Shown here: piece by piece, positions 1-6,860 of the stretch | Layout of the letters: the number at the start of each line of letters is the position of its first letter | Position numbering within the stretch: position 1 is the first letter of the stretch | Origin: Candidatus Shapirobacteria bacterium CG06_land_8_20_14_3_00_40_12 | GTDB taxonomy: Bacteria; Patescibacteriota; Microgenomatia; UBA12405 | Length of the DNA stretch: 17,761 nt | Direction of reading: 5' to 3' | NCBI GenBank assembly: GCA_002780135.1 | Contig: PEWA01000049.1 | Location: forward strand, 4,092-21,852 | Program-made: the position numbers and the translations under genes | Notes under the pieces: generated by a model | Told to the model about the DNA's origin: nothing | The model's database searches: none | What the model saw: the letters and a program-made list of their open reading frames with translations, nothing else

Positions 1-2
1 TA

Positions 3-485
3 AAAGATCTTCATCTTAATAAACTCCTCGGATTTGATTTTGCTAGTTTTGCCAAAAACTTGGTCAATAAAGACAAAATTGTGGAGGCGACTTATTTTAT
101 CGGGGCGGTAAAAACGAATGGAAGCGAAAAAACTCAACGACTGTTTAACGATCAACGAAAACTGTTGGCACACCTTTCTAAAAATAAATTTAAATATTCC
201 CTGGGATATTTAATGAAATCGGGAGGTGTGTTTCGTGAAAAAGGGGTGGATGTAAATATCGCAGTGATGCTTTTGGCGGCGACATATGAGAATACAACTG
301 ACCGAATAATATTGGTTTCATCGGATACAGATTTATTGCCGGCAGTTAAAAAGGCGAGAGAAAAGGGTAAAATAGTGGAGTATGTTGGCTTTTCCCATAA
401 ACCAAGTTTGGCTATGATAGCTAACTGTTCGAGTTCGAGACTGCTGACCAAAAACGATATTAGTCAATTTATAAAAGAAAAATGA
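3..485 (+). CDS. NYN domain (LabA/DUF88-like) protein, 5' partial
   Basis: The reading frame is open to the left edge, so the true start lies outside the window; the first in-frame start-like codon (TTG at 60) falls inside the domain and is unlikely to be used. About 160 residues are visible. The frame begins with a DLHLNKLLGFDF stretch and contains EKGVDVNIAVMLLAATYE followed by RIILVSSDTDLLPAV, the two acidic motifs of the NYN/PIN-like nuclease fold (V-D in the first, SDTD in the second). Members of this family are metal-dependent RNases or RNA-binding proteins; the exact substrate here is unknown. The stop codon overlaps the ATG of the next gene (ATGA, 482-485), so it is probably co-transcribed and translationally coupled with the tryptophanyl-tRNA synthetase gene. 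Family assignment is fairly secure; function is inferred. Confidence 0.8.
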   Translation, partial: KDLHLNKLLGFDFASFAKNLVNKDKIVEATYFIGAVKTNGSEKTQRLFNDQRKLLAHLSKNKFKYSLGYLMKSGGVFREKGVDVNIAVMLLAATYENTTDRIILVSSDTDLLPAVKKAREKGKIVEYVGFSHKPSLAMIANCSSSRLLTKNDISQFIKEK

Positions 486-1963
486 ATAACAAAATTGTTT
501 TGGATTATAGTCAAAGATTAAAGGACCTTAACATTGAACATTCATTTGTCGAACATCCATCACTCACCGAAGTGGTGGATGTGATGAATTTTATAGGACG
601 ACCTATTTCCGAATCCTCTGCAACTTTAGTGATGAAAGCCGACGACAGATATATCGCTTTTATCCGTCGTGGTGATACGGAGCTTGATATTCCTAAAGTT
701 AAGCAAATGTTGGGGATTGGGAGTTTACAAATCGCCAGTCCAACAGAATTTACCAAACTGACAGGTCTACTTTCGGGCACAGCCCATTTTTTAACTGGAC
801 TAGAAACCTTGGTCGACAAAAAAGTTCTAGAAAAAGAATATATTTATGGCGGATCAGGAAGTCTAGAAATTACCACAAAATACAAAACAGAGGATCTGGG
901 TAAAATTCCCAATAGTCAGATTGTTGATATCGCCAATATCAAAGTCAAACCAATAATTTTGACCGGAGATACGCCCAGCGGAAAACTGCACATAGGCCAT
1001 TATGTAGGCACACTGGAAAACCGGGTAAAATTGCAACACGAATACGATACCTATATTCTTCTGGCTAACATCCACGCCTACGCCAATGACTATCGGTTGG
1101 CCCAAAAAATTAACGAAAATGTTTATCAGGTATTTTTGGATAACCTGGCGGTGGGTATCGATCCAAATGTCTCCACCATTTACCTGGAAAGCGGCATCCC
1201 GGAAACACTGGAATTGTATAGCTACTTTTTAACCATGGTGACCCATGCCCGAGCCTTACGAAATCCGGCCATCAAAGACGAATTGAAATACAAAAATCTG
1301 GACCCAGCAAACGTGGTAATGAGTGAAGCCTCGGTGGGCTTTATCTGTTACCCAATTTTGCAAGCGGCGGATATTTTGGGTTTTAACGCTAACCTGGTGC
1401 CGGTGGGCGAAGACCAATCCCCCGTCATCGAACAAACCCGGGAAATTGCCCGTGATTTTAACAAGGCCTATGGCGATACCTTTGCCATCCCCGAAGCCAT
1501 GATTGGCCGCGTACCCCGACTGGTAGGAACTGACGGCAAAAAGAAAATGAGCAAGAGCGGAGGCAATGCTATTTTACTGTCCGACGATGAGGAAACATTG
1601 AAGAAAAAAATACAGGCTTGTTACACGGATCCCAACCGGATTCATGCCACCGACACGGGAAAGGTGGAGGGTAATCCGGTGTTTGAATACCACCGGGCGT
1701 TTAATCCCAATATTGAGGAAGTGAAAGACTTGGAAGACCGCTACCGAGCCGGAAAAGTAGGCGACAAAGAAGTTAAAGAAAAATTATTTACCGCTTTAAA
1801 CACTTTCCTAAAGCCGATTCGGGGAAAAAGAAAATACTACGAAGATAGACCAGAAGTGGTTAAAGAAATTTTGGTTGAAGGAACTAAGCGGGCGAGAAAA
1901 GTGGTGCAGAAAACTTTAAGGAAAGTAAAAGAAAAAACGGGGATTAATAAACTGATCGAGTAA
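482..1963 (+). CDS. trpS: Tryptophanyl-tRNA synthetase with N-terminal YbaK-type editing domain
   Basis: This gene charges tRNA-Trp with tryptophan in the cytoplasm. The class I synthetase core begins near residue 155: the HIGH signature is at residues 170-173 (KLHIGHY) and KMSKS at 355-359 (KKKMSKSGG), with the TrpRS-typical SEASVGFICYPILQAADIL and VPVGEDQ stretches between. The core is about 340 residues, normal for a bacterial TrpRS. The unusual part is residues 1-150, which resemble a YbaK/ProX aminoacyl-tRNA deacylase domain: TLVMKADDRYIAF (a lysine at 52 in the position of the YbaK catalytic lysine), RGDTELDIPKVK, ASPTEFTKLTG, and a late YGGSGS turn. The proline of the usual GxxxP editing motif is not evident. 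The gene overlaps the NYN gene by 4 bases. TrpRS identity is very secure; the editing-domain call is from motif pattern and its activity is not shown. Confidence 0.93.
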   Translation: MNNKIVLDYSQRLKDLNIEHSFVEHPSLTEVVDVMNFIGRPISESSATLVMKADDRYIAFIRRGDTELDIPKVKQMLGIGSLQIASPTEFTKLTGLLSGTAHFLTGLETLVDKKVLEKEYIYGGSGSLEITTKYKTEDLGKIPNSQIVDIANIKVKPIILTGDTPSGKLHIGHYVGTLENRVKLQHEYDTYILLANIHAYANDYRLAQKINENVYQVFLDNLAVGIDPNVSTIYLESGIPETLELYSYFLTMVTHARALRNPAIKDELKYKNLDPANVVMSEASVGFICYPILQAADILGFNANLVPVGEDQSPVIEQTREIARDFNKAYGDTFAIPEAMIGRVPRLVGTDGKKKMSKSGGNAILLSDDEETLKKKIQACYTDPNRIHATDTGKVEGNPVFEYHRAFNPNIEEVKDLEDRYRAGKVGDKEVKEKLFTALNTFLKPIRGKRKYYEDRPEVVKEILVEGTKRARKVVQKTLRKVKEKTGINKLIE

Positions 1964-1966
1964 AAA

Positions 1967-2173
1967 ATGGATAGGAATATAAGGCTGGCGTATGTGATCG
2001 GAACGTTAAGAAACTCATGGTTTTGGTTAGGGGTGTGGATTTTGTTTTATTTGTCAATTACTAACTACGCAGGGATTGGTATTGTGGAATCGACATTATT
2101 TTTTACGGCAATAATATTAGAAGTACCCACAGGGGCAATTGCCGATATGTTGGGAAAAAGAATAAGCAAGTAG
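1967..2173 (+). pseudogene. MFS transporter N-terminal stump
   Basis: This frame encodes only 68 residues, starting 3 bases after the trpS stop. Two hydrophobic segments (about residues 17-32 and 38-58) and the sequence EVPTGAIADMLGKR, the loop 2-3 signature of the major facilitator superfamily, identify it as the first sixth of a transporter of about 400 residues. The coding sequence ends within a few codons of that signature, and its TAG stop lies inside the left arm of the palindrome at 2170-2197. No further MFS coding follows. It is a truncated remnant that cannot transport anything, probably left by a deletion or by insertion of the palindrome and the AbiE cassette. A functional short protein is possible but unlikely. 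Confidence 0.75.
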
Positions 2174-2197
2174 AGACGCGCGATCGTGCGTCTCTAC
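2170..2197. repeat. 28-bp palindrome (REP-like hairpin)
   Basis: The arms GTAGAGACGC and GCGTCTCTAC are perfectly complementary and enclose a near-palindromic centre (GCGATCGT). It sits exactly at the 3' break of the MFS stump. As RNA it would fold into a strong 10-bp stem and could terminate trpS-operon transcription, although no U-run follows. The shape matches short REP-type palindromes seen as repeated elements in several bacterial groups; only one copy is seen in this window. Confidence 0.7.
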
Positions 2198-2210
2198 AAA
2201 ACTTCTTTGT

Positions 2211-2251
2211 TGTAAAATAAATTATGAAAATACACTGGGGGAGAGTGTGGT
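2211..2251 (+). repeat. Direct repeat of the nuclease gene start, left copy
   Basis: Bases 2211-2243 are identical over 33 bp to 3565-3597, and weaker similarity continues for several bases. The repeat carries the -10-like TAAAAT, the ATG and the first codons of the thermonuclease gene; in this copy the frame reads MKIHWGRVW and stops at TAG (2251-2253). It is a vestigial gene start, and together with the right copy it brackets the AbiE cassette. Confidence 0.85.
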
Positions 2252-2256
2252 AGATG

Positions 2257-2829
2257 TCAACAGAAAAATTCTTTGAGGAGTTTGTTGACTTGAGGTGGAA
2301 AAAGTTTGGCGTATTTTTTGACTATTTTTGGATCCAGGGCATCCAGATTCCACTCATTAGGGTTAACTTTTCGGCGACCCAAGGACATTAAATAGACTTC
2401 ATCTAAAAGCGCTTTCTCAACTCCGGCCACATAAACACCGTGGCTTAGAGAAAAGCCAAAAAAGAGAGTCGGTTTTAGTTGAATATACTCACACTCAATA
2501 CCAGATAAAAGAATTTTTTTAGAATGTCTGGTGGTAGCCAGAGTAATTTTGTTAGCCCCTTGATTGATCACCCCATACTTTGACAAGACATTTTCAAAAC
2601 TTAGATAACTTGGGAAATAAATCTGGGTGGCCAAAGATTCTAAATCGATGGTGGTATTTTTTAGACGATAGATACCGCGAGTTATTTTTACCAATACTTC
2701 TCTGTCTACCAGTCGCTTGATGGGAGTTTTGATATTTAACTCGCCGGGAAATAGCCGGCGCAAATCCTTAATAGTAAAAACGGATTTTCCCAACTTGTTG
2801 ATAGTATCGACTAAAGTTGATGTCTTCAT
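2257..2829 (-). CDS. AbiEi-type antitoxin (winged-helix regulator)
   Basis: This 190-residue protein has an N-terminal winged helix-turn-helix (about residues 1-60, VFTIKDLRRLFPGE then LVDREVLVKITRGIYRL), followed by the AbiEi domain (SFENVLSKYGVINQGA; TTRHSKKILLSGIECEYIQL; VAGVEKALLDEVYL). AbiEi proteins bind the promoter of their own operon and neutralise the AbiEii nucleotidyltransferase as a type IV antitoxin. The gene is the second of a two-gene minus-strand operon; its ATG overlaps the abiEii stop by 4 bases, implying translational coupling. Gene order here is toxin first, the reverse of the classic abiE operons. It ends only a few bases from the left direct repeat. Family assignment is good. 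Confidence 0.85.
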   Translation of the reverse strand: MKTSTLVDTINKLGKSVFTIKDLRRLFPGELNIKTPIKRLVDREVLVKITRGIYRLKNTTIDLESLATQIYFPSYLSFENVLSKYGVINQGANKITLATTRHSKKILLSGIECEYIQLKPTLFFGFSLSHGVYVAGVEKALLDEVYLMSLGRRKVNPNEWNLDALDPKIVKKYAKLFPPQVNKLLKEFFC

Positions 2830-3515
2830 AATGTAAATAAGTCCATAGTTTTTTGATATTGGTAGGGCAATAGCGGATTTAGACCGTCCATTAATTCTTT
2901 CCGAGAATATTTGTACCTATCTTCTATTTTAAACTCTTGGTGTAATTTTTGGCAAATATACCAAGCATCAAATAAGTCCCGGGGCTGGCGGCGAGTGTTA
3001 TTTTCCAGTATTTCAAGTTTGTCTTTTAAAACAGCTTCAAGAGTAAACATACGGGTGACGACCTCAAGGTTGTTGAATGGACTTTTAGATAGACCGATAG
3101 TGTGGACGAAATCAACCTGTCCCCTATTTTTGTTTATTTCAATTTTGATGCCGATAGGAATGGGCTTAAAATCAACCCTGAAAACTATTTTGGCATAAAG
3201 GGTGTGGTATTTGTCGTAAATGTCCTGAATTTTTGACTGGGGAAACATATGAACAATCTGTTTGACTGACTTTTGAAAATCGACAAAATCAACATCATTT
3301 AACAAGGAAAAATCAAGATCTTCGGAAAATCTGACTGAAGAATAGGCTAATCTTAAGGCAGTGCCACCTTTGAATACCAGAGAATCAGCAAAGCCGGATT
3401 GATATAACTGGTCTAATATATAGATTTGATAGTGTTCCTTTAAGACATTATCGACGACAGTTTTGTTTTCAGCGGCAAATAGTTGGGCTTGGCTTTGTGT
3501 TAACATAGTATACAT
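2826..3515 (-). CDS. AbiEii-type nucleotidyltransferase toxin
   Basis: This 229-residue protein carries the signature of the AbiEii/DUF1814 nucleotidyltransferase family: LVFKGGTALRL (residues 47-56) and RFSEDLDFSL (62-71), where the two Asp residues are the metal ligands of the polymerase-beta-like fold. Later conserved positions include EAVLKDKLEIL and RQPRDLFDAWYI. In the family such proteins transfer nucleotides onto tRNA or other targets and arrest growth or abort phage infection. It is the first gene of the operon and diverges from the thermonuclease gene across a short gap. Two starts are possible, ATG at 3515 or ATG at 3506 (MLTQSQ); neither has a Shine-Dalgarno site. All key residues are intact, so the toxin is probably active. 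Confidence 0.88.
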   Translation of the reverse strand: MYTMLTQSQAQLFAAENKTVVDNVLKEHYQIYILDQLYQSGFADSLVFKGGTALRLAYSSVRFSEDLDFSLLNDVDFVDFQKSVKQIVHMFPQSKIQDIYDKYHTLYAKIVFRVDFKPIPIGIKIEINKNRGQVDFVHTIGLSKSPFNNLEVVTRMFTLEAVLKDKLEILENNTRRQPRDLFDAWYICQKLHQEFKIEDRYKYSRKELMDGLNPLLPYQYQKTMDLFTL

Positions 3516-3525
3516 TAATGTACAC
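3508..3525. promoter_or_regulatory. Inverted-repeat operator candidate at the abiEii start
   Basis: GTATACATT / AATGTACAC forms an 18-bp palindrome with a single mismatched pair, covering the first possible abiEii start codon. AbiEi regulators are known to repress their own operon through inverted repeats near the promoter, so this is the natural autoregulatory operator. It also favours the downstream ATG at 3506 as the real start. Binding is inferred. Confidence 0.5.
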
Positions 3526-3564
3526 TAAGCTAGCGTAGGTGTCAAGAGGGAAAATATATCTTGG

Positions 3565-3601
3565 TGTAAAATAAATTATGAAAATACACTGGGGGAGGGT
3601 G
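3565..3601 (+). repeat. Direct repeat of the nuclease gene start, right copy
   Basis: This is the intact partner of the repeat at 2211-2251 (33 bp identical, 3565-3597). It includes the -10-like TAAAAT (3567-3572) and the functional nuclease ATG at 3578, 5 bases downstream of that box. Confidence 0.85.
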
Positions 3602-4246
3602 GCGGTGGGGGTGGGACTGACATCAAGTTTGGTGTTGGGATATAAGTATGTGGGGCAGAAGTTTTTCCCCAAAGACAATTGGAAGATGGAAGTAAGCCGG
3701 GTAATTGACGGTGATACTTTGGATACAGCGGCAGAAGTAAGGGTGAGGTTGTGGGGAATTGATGCGCCTGAATACCCGGAGGGGTGCCTGTCGGAAGTAG
3801 CTAAAAAACGGTTGGAAGAACTGGTGCTAAATAAAGAGGTAACTATCGTAAACAAAGGAGTGGATAATTTTAACCGAACTTTGGCTCTGGTTTATGTTGA
3901 CAAGTTGTTAATTAATCAAGCGCTATTAACCGAAGGAATGGCAGTTTACGATGAGAAAATAAACGCTGATGATATTGATCTTCAAGCGATGGAAGCGGCC
4001 GCGTCAAATGCGGCTTTGGCCAAAAGAGGGGTTTGGTCGAGTAAGTGTAGTCAGCCCAACCCTAAATGTGTGATCAAGGGCAACCATCGGCAAGCCGGAG
4101 GAACAAGGGTTTATAGCTTACCCGATTGCTACAATTACGACCGAATTGTGGTTAATCCGGTGGGGGGAGATAGATGGTTTTGTAGTGAGTCGGAAGCAAT
4201 AAAAGCCGGTTTTAAGAAATCACTTGATTGTCCGGGATATAAATAG
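3578..4246 (+). CDS. Membrane-anchored thermonuclease (SNase family) with C-terminal Cys domain
   Basis: This 222-residue protein starts with a short basic segment and one hydrophobic helix (about 9-25), probably a signal anchor. The staphylococcal-nuclease domain spans about 37-153 with its active-site residues visible: VIDGDT (D45, D47), VRLWGIDAPE (R57, D62, E65) and FNRTLA (R100). Such enzymes cut DNA and RNA with calcium, here probably outside the membrane. Residues 157-219 form a second domain with paired cysteines (KCVIKGN, then YSLPDCYNY, then WFCSESEA and LDCP), often found after SNase domains in bacterial surface nucleases. A -10-like TAAAAT lies 5 bases before the ATG, suggesting a nearly leaderless mRNA. 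In nucleotide-scavenging cells of reduced metabolism an exported nuclease would supply nucleotides; that role is inference. Confidence 0.88.
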   Translation: MKIHWGRVAVGVGLTSSLVLGYKYVGQKFFPKDNWKMEVSRVIDGDTLDTAAEVRVRLWGIDAPEYPEGCLSEVAKKRLEELVLNKEVTIVNKGVDNFNRTLALVYVDKLLINQALLTEGMAVYDEKINADDIDLQAMEAAASNAALAKRGVWSSKCSQPNPKCVIKGNHRQAGGTRVYSLPDCYNYDRIVVNPVGGDRWFCSESEAIKAGFKKSLDCPGYK

Positions 4247-4289
4247 GATGAAATCCTTTGTCACCCGGTGACATTTCCCTTCAAAAGGG
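4245..4289. terminator. Three consecutive hairpins after the nuclease gene
   Basis: Immediately after the stop codon come AGGATgaaATCCT (4245-4257), TGTCACCcGGTGACA (4259-4273, seven perfect pairs) and CCCTTcaaAAGGG (4277-4289), then TAATTTT. The last hairpin plus the T-rich tail is a plausible weak intrinsic terminator for the nuclease gene. Confidence 0.5.
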
Positions 4290-4318
4290 TAATTTTAAAA
4301 AACATTGACAACCATTAT

Positions 4319-4513
4319 ATGAATAACACAATAATTCAGGTACCAATCAGTAAAAGTTTTAGAAATGAGATGGTGGAAAAGGCTAATAATTTGATTGTGC
4401 CAAAAATGGTAAGTATTCCAACGATTCAATTATCGCCGAAAGCAGCCACCAGATATGACAAAATGGCGGAAGAGCTGAAGACGGGCAAGGTGAAGGGGAA
4501 GTCTTTTGAATAA
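4319..4513 (+). pseudogene. Damaged RelB/DinJ-like antitoxin copy
   Basis: This 64-codon frame (MNNTIIQVPISKSFRNEM...) is a close paralogue of the intact antitoxin at 11639-11926 but carries three lesions. First, the promoter has lost 22 bp between two ACCATTAT repeats, so TTGACA (4305-4310) now abuts the start region with no -10 box. Second, 20 codons are missing after KANN, in frame, between similar AATRAYTTG sequences; these encode most of the DNA-binding ribbon-helix-helix part. Third, the 3' end is cut at KSFE by the end of IS-A, which supplies the TAA stop (4511-4513). No toxin gene follows. It is almost certainly non-functional. Confidence 0.85.
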
Positions 4514-5531
4514 GTTACGATACATATTCGACATTGGCATTCCGGCCAATGATGAGAAATAACCAGGGAGAAAAAACAACTTTACACTACACCTTTGGTA
4601 AGATTTCGGGATACAAGGAGGTATCCCAGATGTTACCTAGTTTACGTAAATTCAATCAAAGTGAGGTGGCCCGAGAGAGGCAGAGAATCTTAAACTACTA
4701 TGATCACTATGGTGGAGCAGCCACTCTTGACGCCTTTGGGGTCGATCGGAAGTTAATCTATGTTTGGCGCCAGAGATTAAGGCTGAACGGTAGGAAGCCA
4801 TCAGCTCTCGTCCCGGAATCAACTATTCCTAAAACCAAAAGACAAATGATGGTTGATCCACAGATAGTCGACTTCATCAAAAAGCTTCGGGAAAAACGTT
4901 ATCGCTTGGGTAAAGAAACAGATTCTTTTTCTCCAAAGCCAACTATCGGGTCTACCATGATCCGACCAGTGGTTGGGTGAAAAGAAAACATCAGATCAAA
5001 AGACTAAGAATTAAAAGATCACCTAAGTATTCCGATTCCGGTCACATCATTGCTGACACCATTGAAAGAATCACCGATGGGGTTAGAGACTACTTCTACT
5101 GTGCCCTGGATCATCAGTTTAAGTTTGGGTTAGCTCTTAACTACAAAAGCAAAACCAGTCGGAACATGGTTGATTTCTACCAGAAGTTTAAATCGGTTTA
5201 CCCATTAACCGTCAAAGACTGGCAGACTGACAATGGTGGAGAAAATTTAGGTGAGTTTGAAGACCGGTTGATCGAAGACAAAATTCCTCATTTCTTCTCT
5301 TATCCCCGGTGTCCCAAAATCAATGCCGTAATTGAAAGATTCAATCGGACAATTCAGGAGGATTTTGTTGATCAGAATCTCGACGTTATCGATGACAAAC
5401 CGGAGTTTAATCGTCGGCTGGGAGAGTACATCATTTGGTACAATACCCAAAAACCACACCAAACATTAGGTCTAAAAAGTCCGATTAATTATTTAATTGA
5501 AAACAACCCAATGTCAAATAAGTCCGTGACT
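4513..5531 (+). mobile_element. Decayed IS3/IS481-type insertion sequence (IS-A)
   Basis: Imperfect terminal inverted repeats are visible: left 4513-4537 (ending ATTCGACATTGG) and right 5508-5531 (starting CCAATGTCAAAT), with about 20 of 24 positions matching and one gap. They enclose a broken DDE transposase gene. The left end truncates the antitoxin copy. The exact outer ends and a target duplication could not be fixed by eye. The element is about 1.0 kb and, with a disrupted transposase, cannot move by itself. Confidence 0.65.
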
Positions 5532-5546
5532 AGTACAAAAATTTGA
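4630..5546 (+). pseudogene. Transposase with integrase core, broken by internal deletion
   Basis: The likely start is ATG 4630, preceded by AAGGAGG (4615-4621). The first frame (to 4980) has a helix-turn-helix (ATLDAFGVDRKLIYVWRQRL) and reads to KKLREKRYRLGKE, then loses its family sequence. The second frame is open from about 4914 (RNRFFFSKANYRVYHDPTSGW), continues through a GTG at 4977 and contains the rve catalytic core: HIIAD (D27 counted from that GTG), WQTDNGGE (D85) and NAVIERFN (E120), the D-D-(about 35)-E pattern, then YNTQKPHQTLGLKSP. The two frames do not join and the segment between the helix-turn-helix region and the core is too short, so an out-of-frame internal deletion near 4915 split the gene. 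The transposase is presumably dead unless frameshifting rescues it, which would still leave it internally deleted. Confidence 0.75.
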
Positions 5547-5571
5547 AAAATACGTAAAATAGTGGTAAAAC
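5543..5571 (+). promoter_or_regulatory. Promoter of the radical SAM operon
   Basis: TTGAAA (5543-5548), a 17-bp spacer and TAAAAC (5566-5571) lie just outside the right end of IS-A, 8 bases before the ATG at 5580. Spacing fits a sigma-70 type promoter and a nearly leaderless transcript. Confidence 0.5.
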
Positions 5572-5579
5572 ATAGTACT

Positions 5580-6860
5580 ATGAAATCAAAAATCCTGTTC
5601 TTGTGGCCACCAGAGTTACCATACGACCTGACCCTACATTATCACTACACTGACTTTGGCGAAATTGCGGCTTATTTCCTTAACCAGCCAGATAGATACG
5701 AAGTAGATATTTTTGATGGCGGTGTCTTGGCTTACCTCAAAAAAGAGTACGTTAGTTACCTTCTCAAGGAATATGATTATTTGGTTATTCTGACCTACAT
5801 TCAAAATACCCATTCTGCCGTTAGGGCAGCCGAGCTTTGTAAAAAGATTTCTCCCAAAACAAAAATAATTGCCTATGGATCATCCCCATATTACGTCCCT
5901 CAATTTTTTGAGAAGGAATCGTTCGATGGCTATGTTTGGGACGGTGATTGGGAGCTGGCAATTGAGAGTTTCATAAAATACCACAACGGAGAAATTACTA
6001 AAGAAAACACGAAAGGTATCTGTGTTGATGAAGGCAAGATCAAAAACAAAGGCGAATGGCTTGATCCCGCTAAATGGGCTTTTCCTCCACTAGATTTGCT
6101 TCCTTTGGGTGACTACGACCGGGTCTTATCGCAAAAGAAAACCATTAAGAAATTTGGCGATCGACAAATTAGCGTTACTGTTTCTCGGGGTTGTCCATTC
6201 GCTTGTCCGTTCTGCAAAGCTTCAGTAATGTATGGTCGCCAGGAAAAACGCCGCCCTGTTGATCAATTTATTAAATATGTGGAGGACAACATAGATAGAT
6301 TTGATGTTCTTCAAATGTTTGCTCCAAATTTTACTTTGGATCAAGAATGGACTAAAGAATTTTGCCAAAAAGTTATTGATAAAAAACTTAAACTTGACTG
6401 GCGATGTACCACTAGAGCTCAATTAATTACCCCAGAGCTTGCTGAAATAATGGCAAAAGCTGGATGTAAATCGATTGGAATTGGGGTGGAGTCACTTCAA
6501 GATGATATTCAGAAAAATATTGGTAAGGTCTTAAATACACACCAAATTTTGGATACTTTTAGAACTCTTAAAAAAGTCGGTATTATTCCCAAAGGTTATA
6601 TTATGTTGGGTTTACCGGGTCAAACACGTGAAGATGTTTACGAAACAATTCGAATGATAACCGAAGCTGGTGGTGAGGTTCGTCCCAGTTCGTATTCACC
6701 TTATCAAAATCTAAATCGACAATCGACATTAAAAGAGATTGCCGCTATGAATCGTTACACCTACGACATTAACGCCGTTAAGGGTTTAAGCCCTATTGAA
6801 TTTCTGAAAATTGTTTTTGAAAGAGATTTAGAGGATCATCAACATCATTATGAAGATTAA
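5580..6860 (+). CDS. Cobalamin-domain-type radical SAM protein
   Basis: The start is taken at ATG 5580 (MKSKILFLWPP); the in-frame GTG at 5562 lies upstream of the -10 box. The 426-residue protein has two parts. Residues 1-180 look like the B12-binding-type Rossmann domain of BchE/HpnR-like enzymes (ILFLWPP, DYLVILTY, TKIIAYGSSPYYVP), without an obvious DxHxxG cobalamin-ligand motif. Residues 195-400 form the radical SAM domain with C205-x3-C209-x2-C212 (GCPFACPFCK), then MFAPNFTLD, SIGIGVES and GYIMLGLPGQTREDV. These enzymes bind a 4Fe-4S cluster and S-adenosylmethionine and do methylations or rearrangements on unactivated carbons. It is gene 1 of a four-gene operon and overlaps the next gene by 11 bases. 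The substrate is unknown. Confidence 0.85.
   Translation: MKSKILFLWPPELPYDLTLHYHYTDFGEIAAYFLNQPDRYEVDIFDGGVLAYLKKEYVSYLLKEYDYLVILTYIQNTHSAVRAAELCKKISPKTKIIAYGSSPYYVPQFFEKESFDGYVWDGDWELAIESFIKYHNGEITKENTKGICVDEGKIKNKGEWLDPAKWAFPPLDLLPLGDYDRVLSQKKTIKKFGDRQISVTVSRGCPFACPFCKASVMYGRQEKRRPVDQFIKYVEDNIDRFDVLQMFAPNFTLDQEWTKEFCQKVIDKKLKLDWRCTTRAQLITPELAEIMAKAGCKSIGIGVESLQDDIQKNIGKVLNTHQILDTFRTLKKVGIIPKGYIMLGLPGQTREDVYETIRMITEAGGEVRPSSYSPYQNLNRQSTLKEIAAMNRYTYDINAVKGLSPIEFLKIVFERDLEDHQHHYED

Noticed and set aside
60..485. Starting the NYN gene at TTG 60
   Set aside because: The frame is open to the window edge and domain sequence continues upstream of 60, so the gene is truncated by the window rather than starting there.
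4977..5546. Treating the two IS-A frames as an intact orfA/orfB pair
   Set aside because: The GTG overlap looks like coupling, but family-like sequence in the second frame extends upstream of the GTG and the middle of the protein is missing, which fits a deletion.
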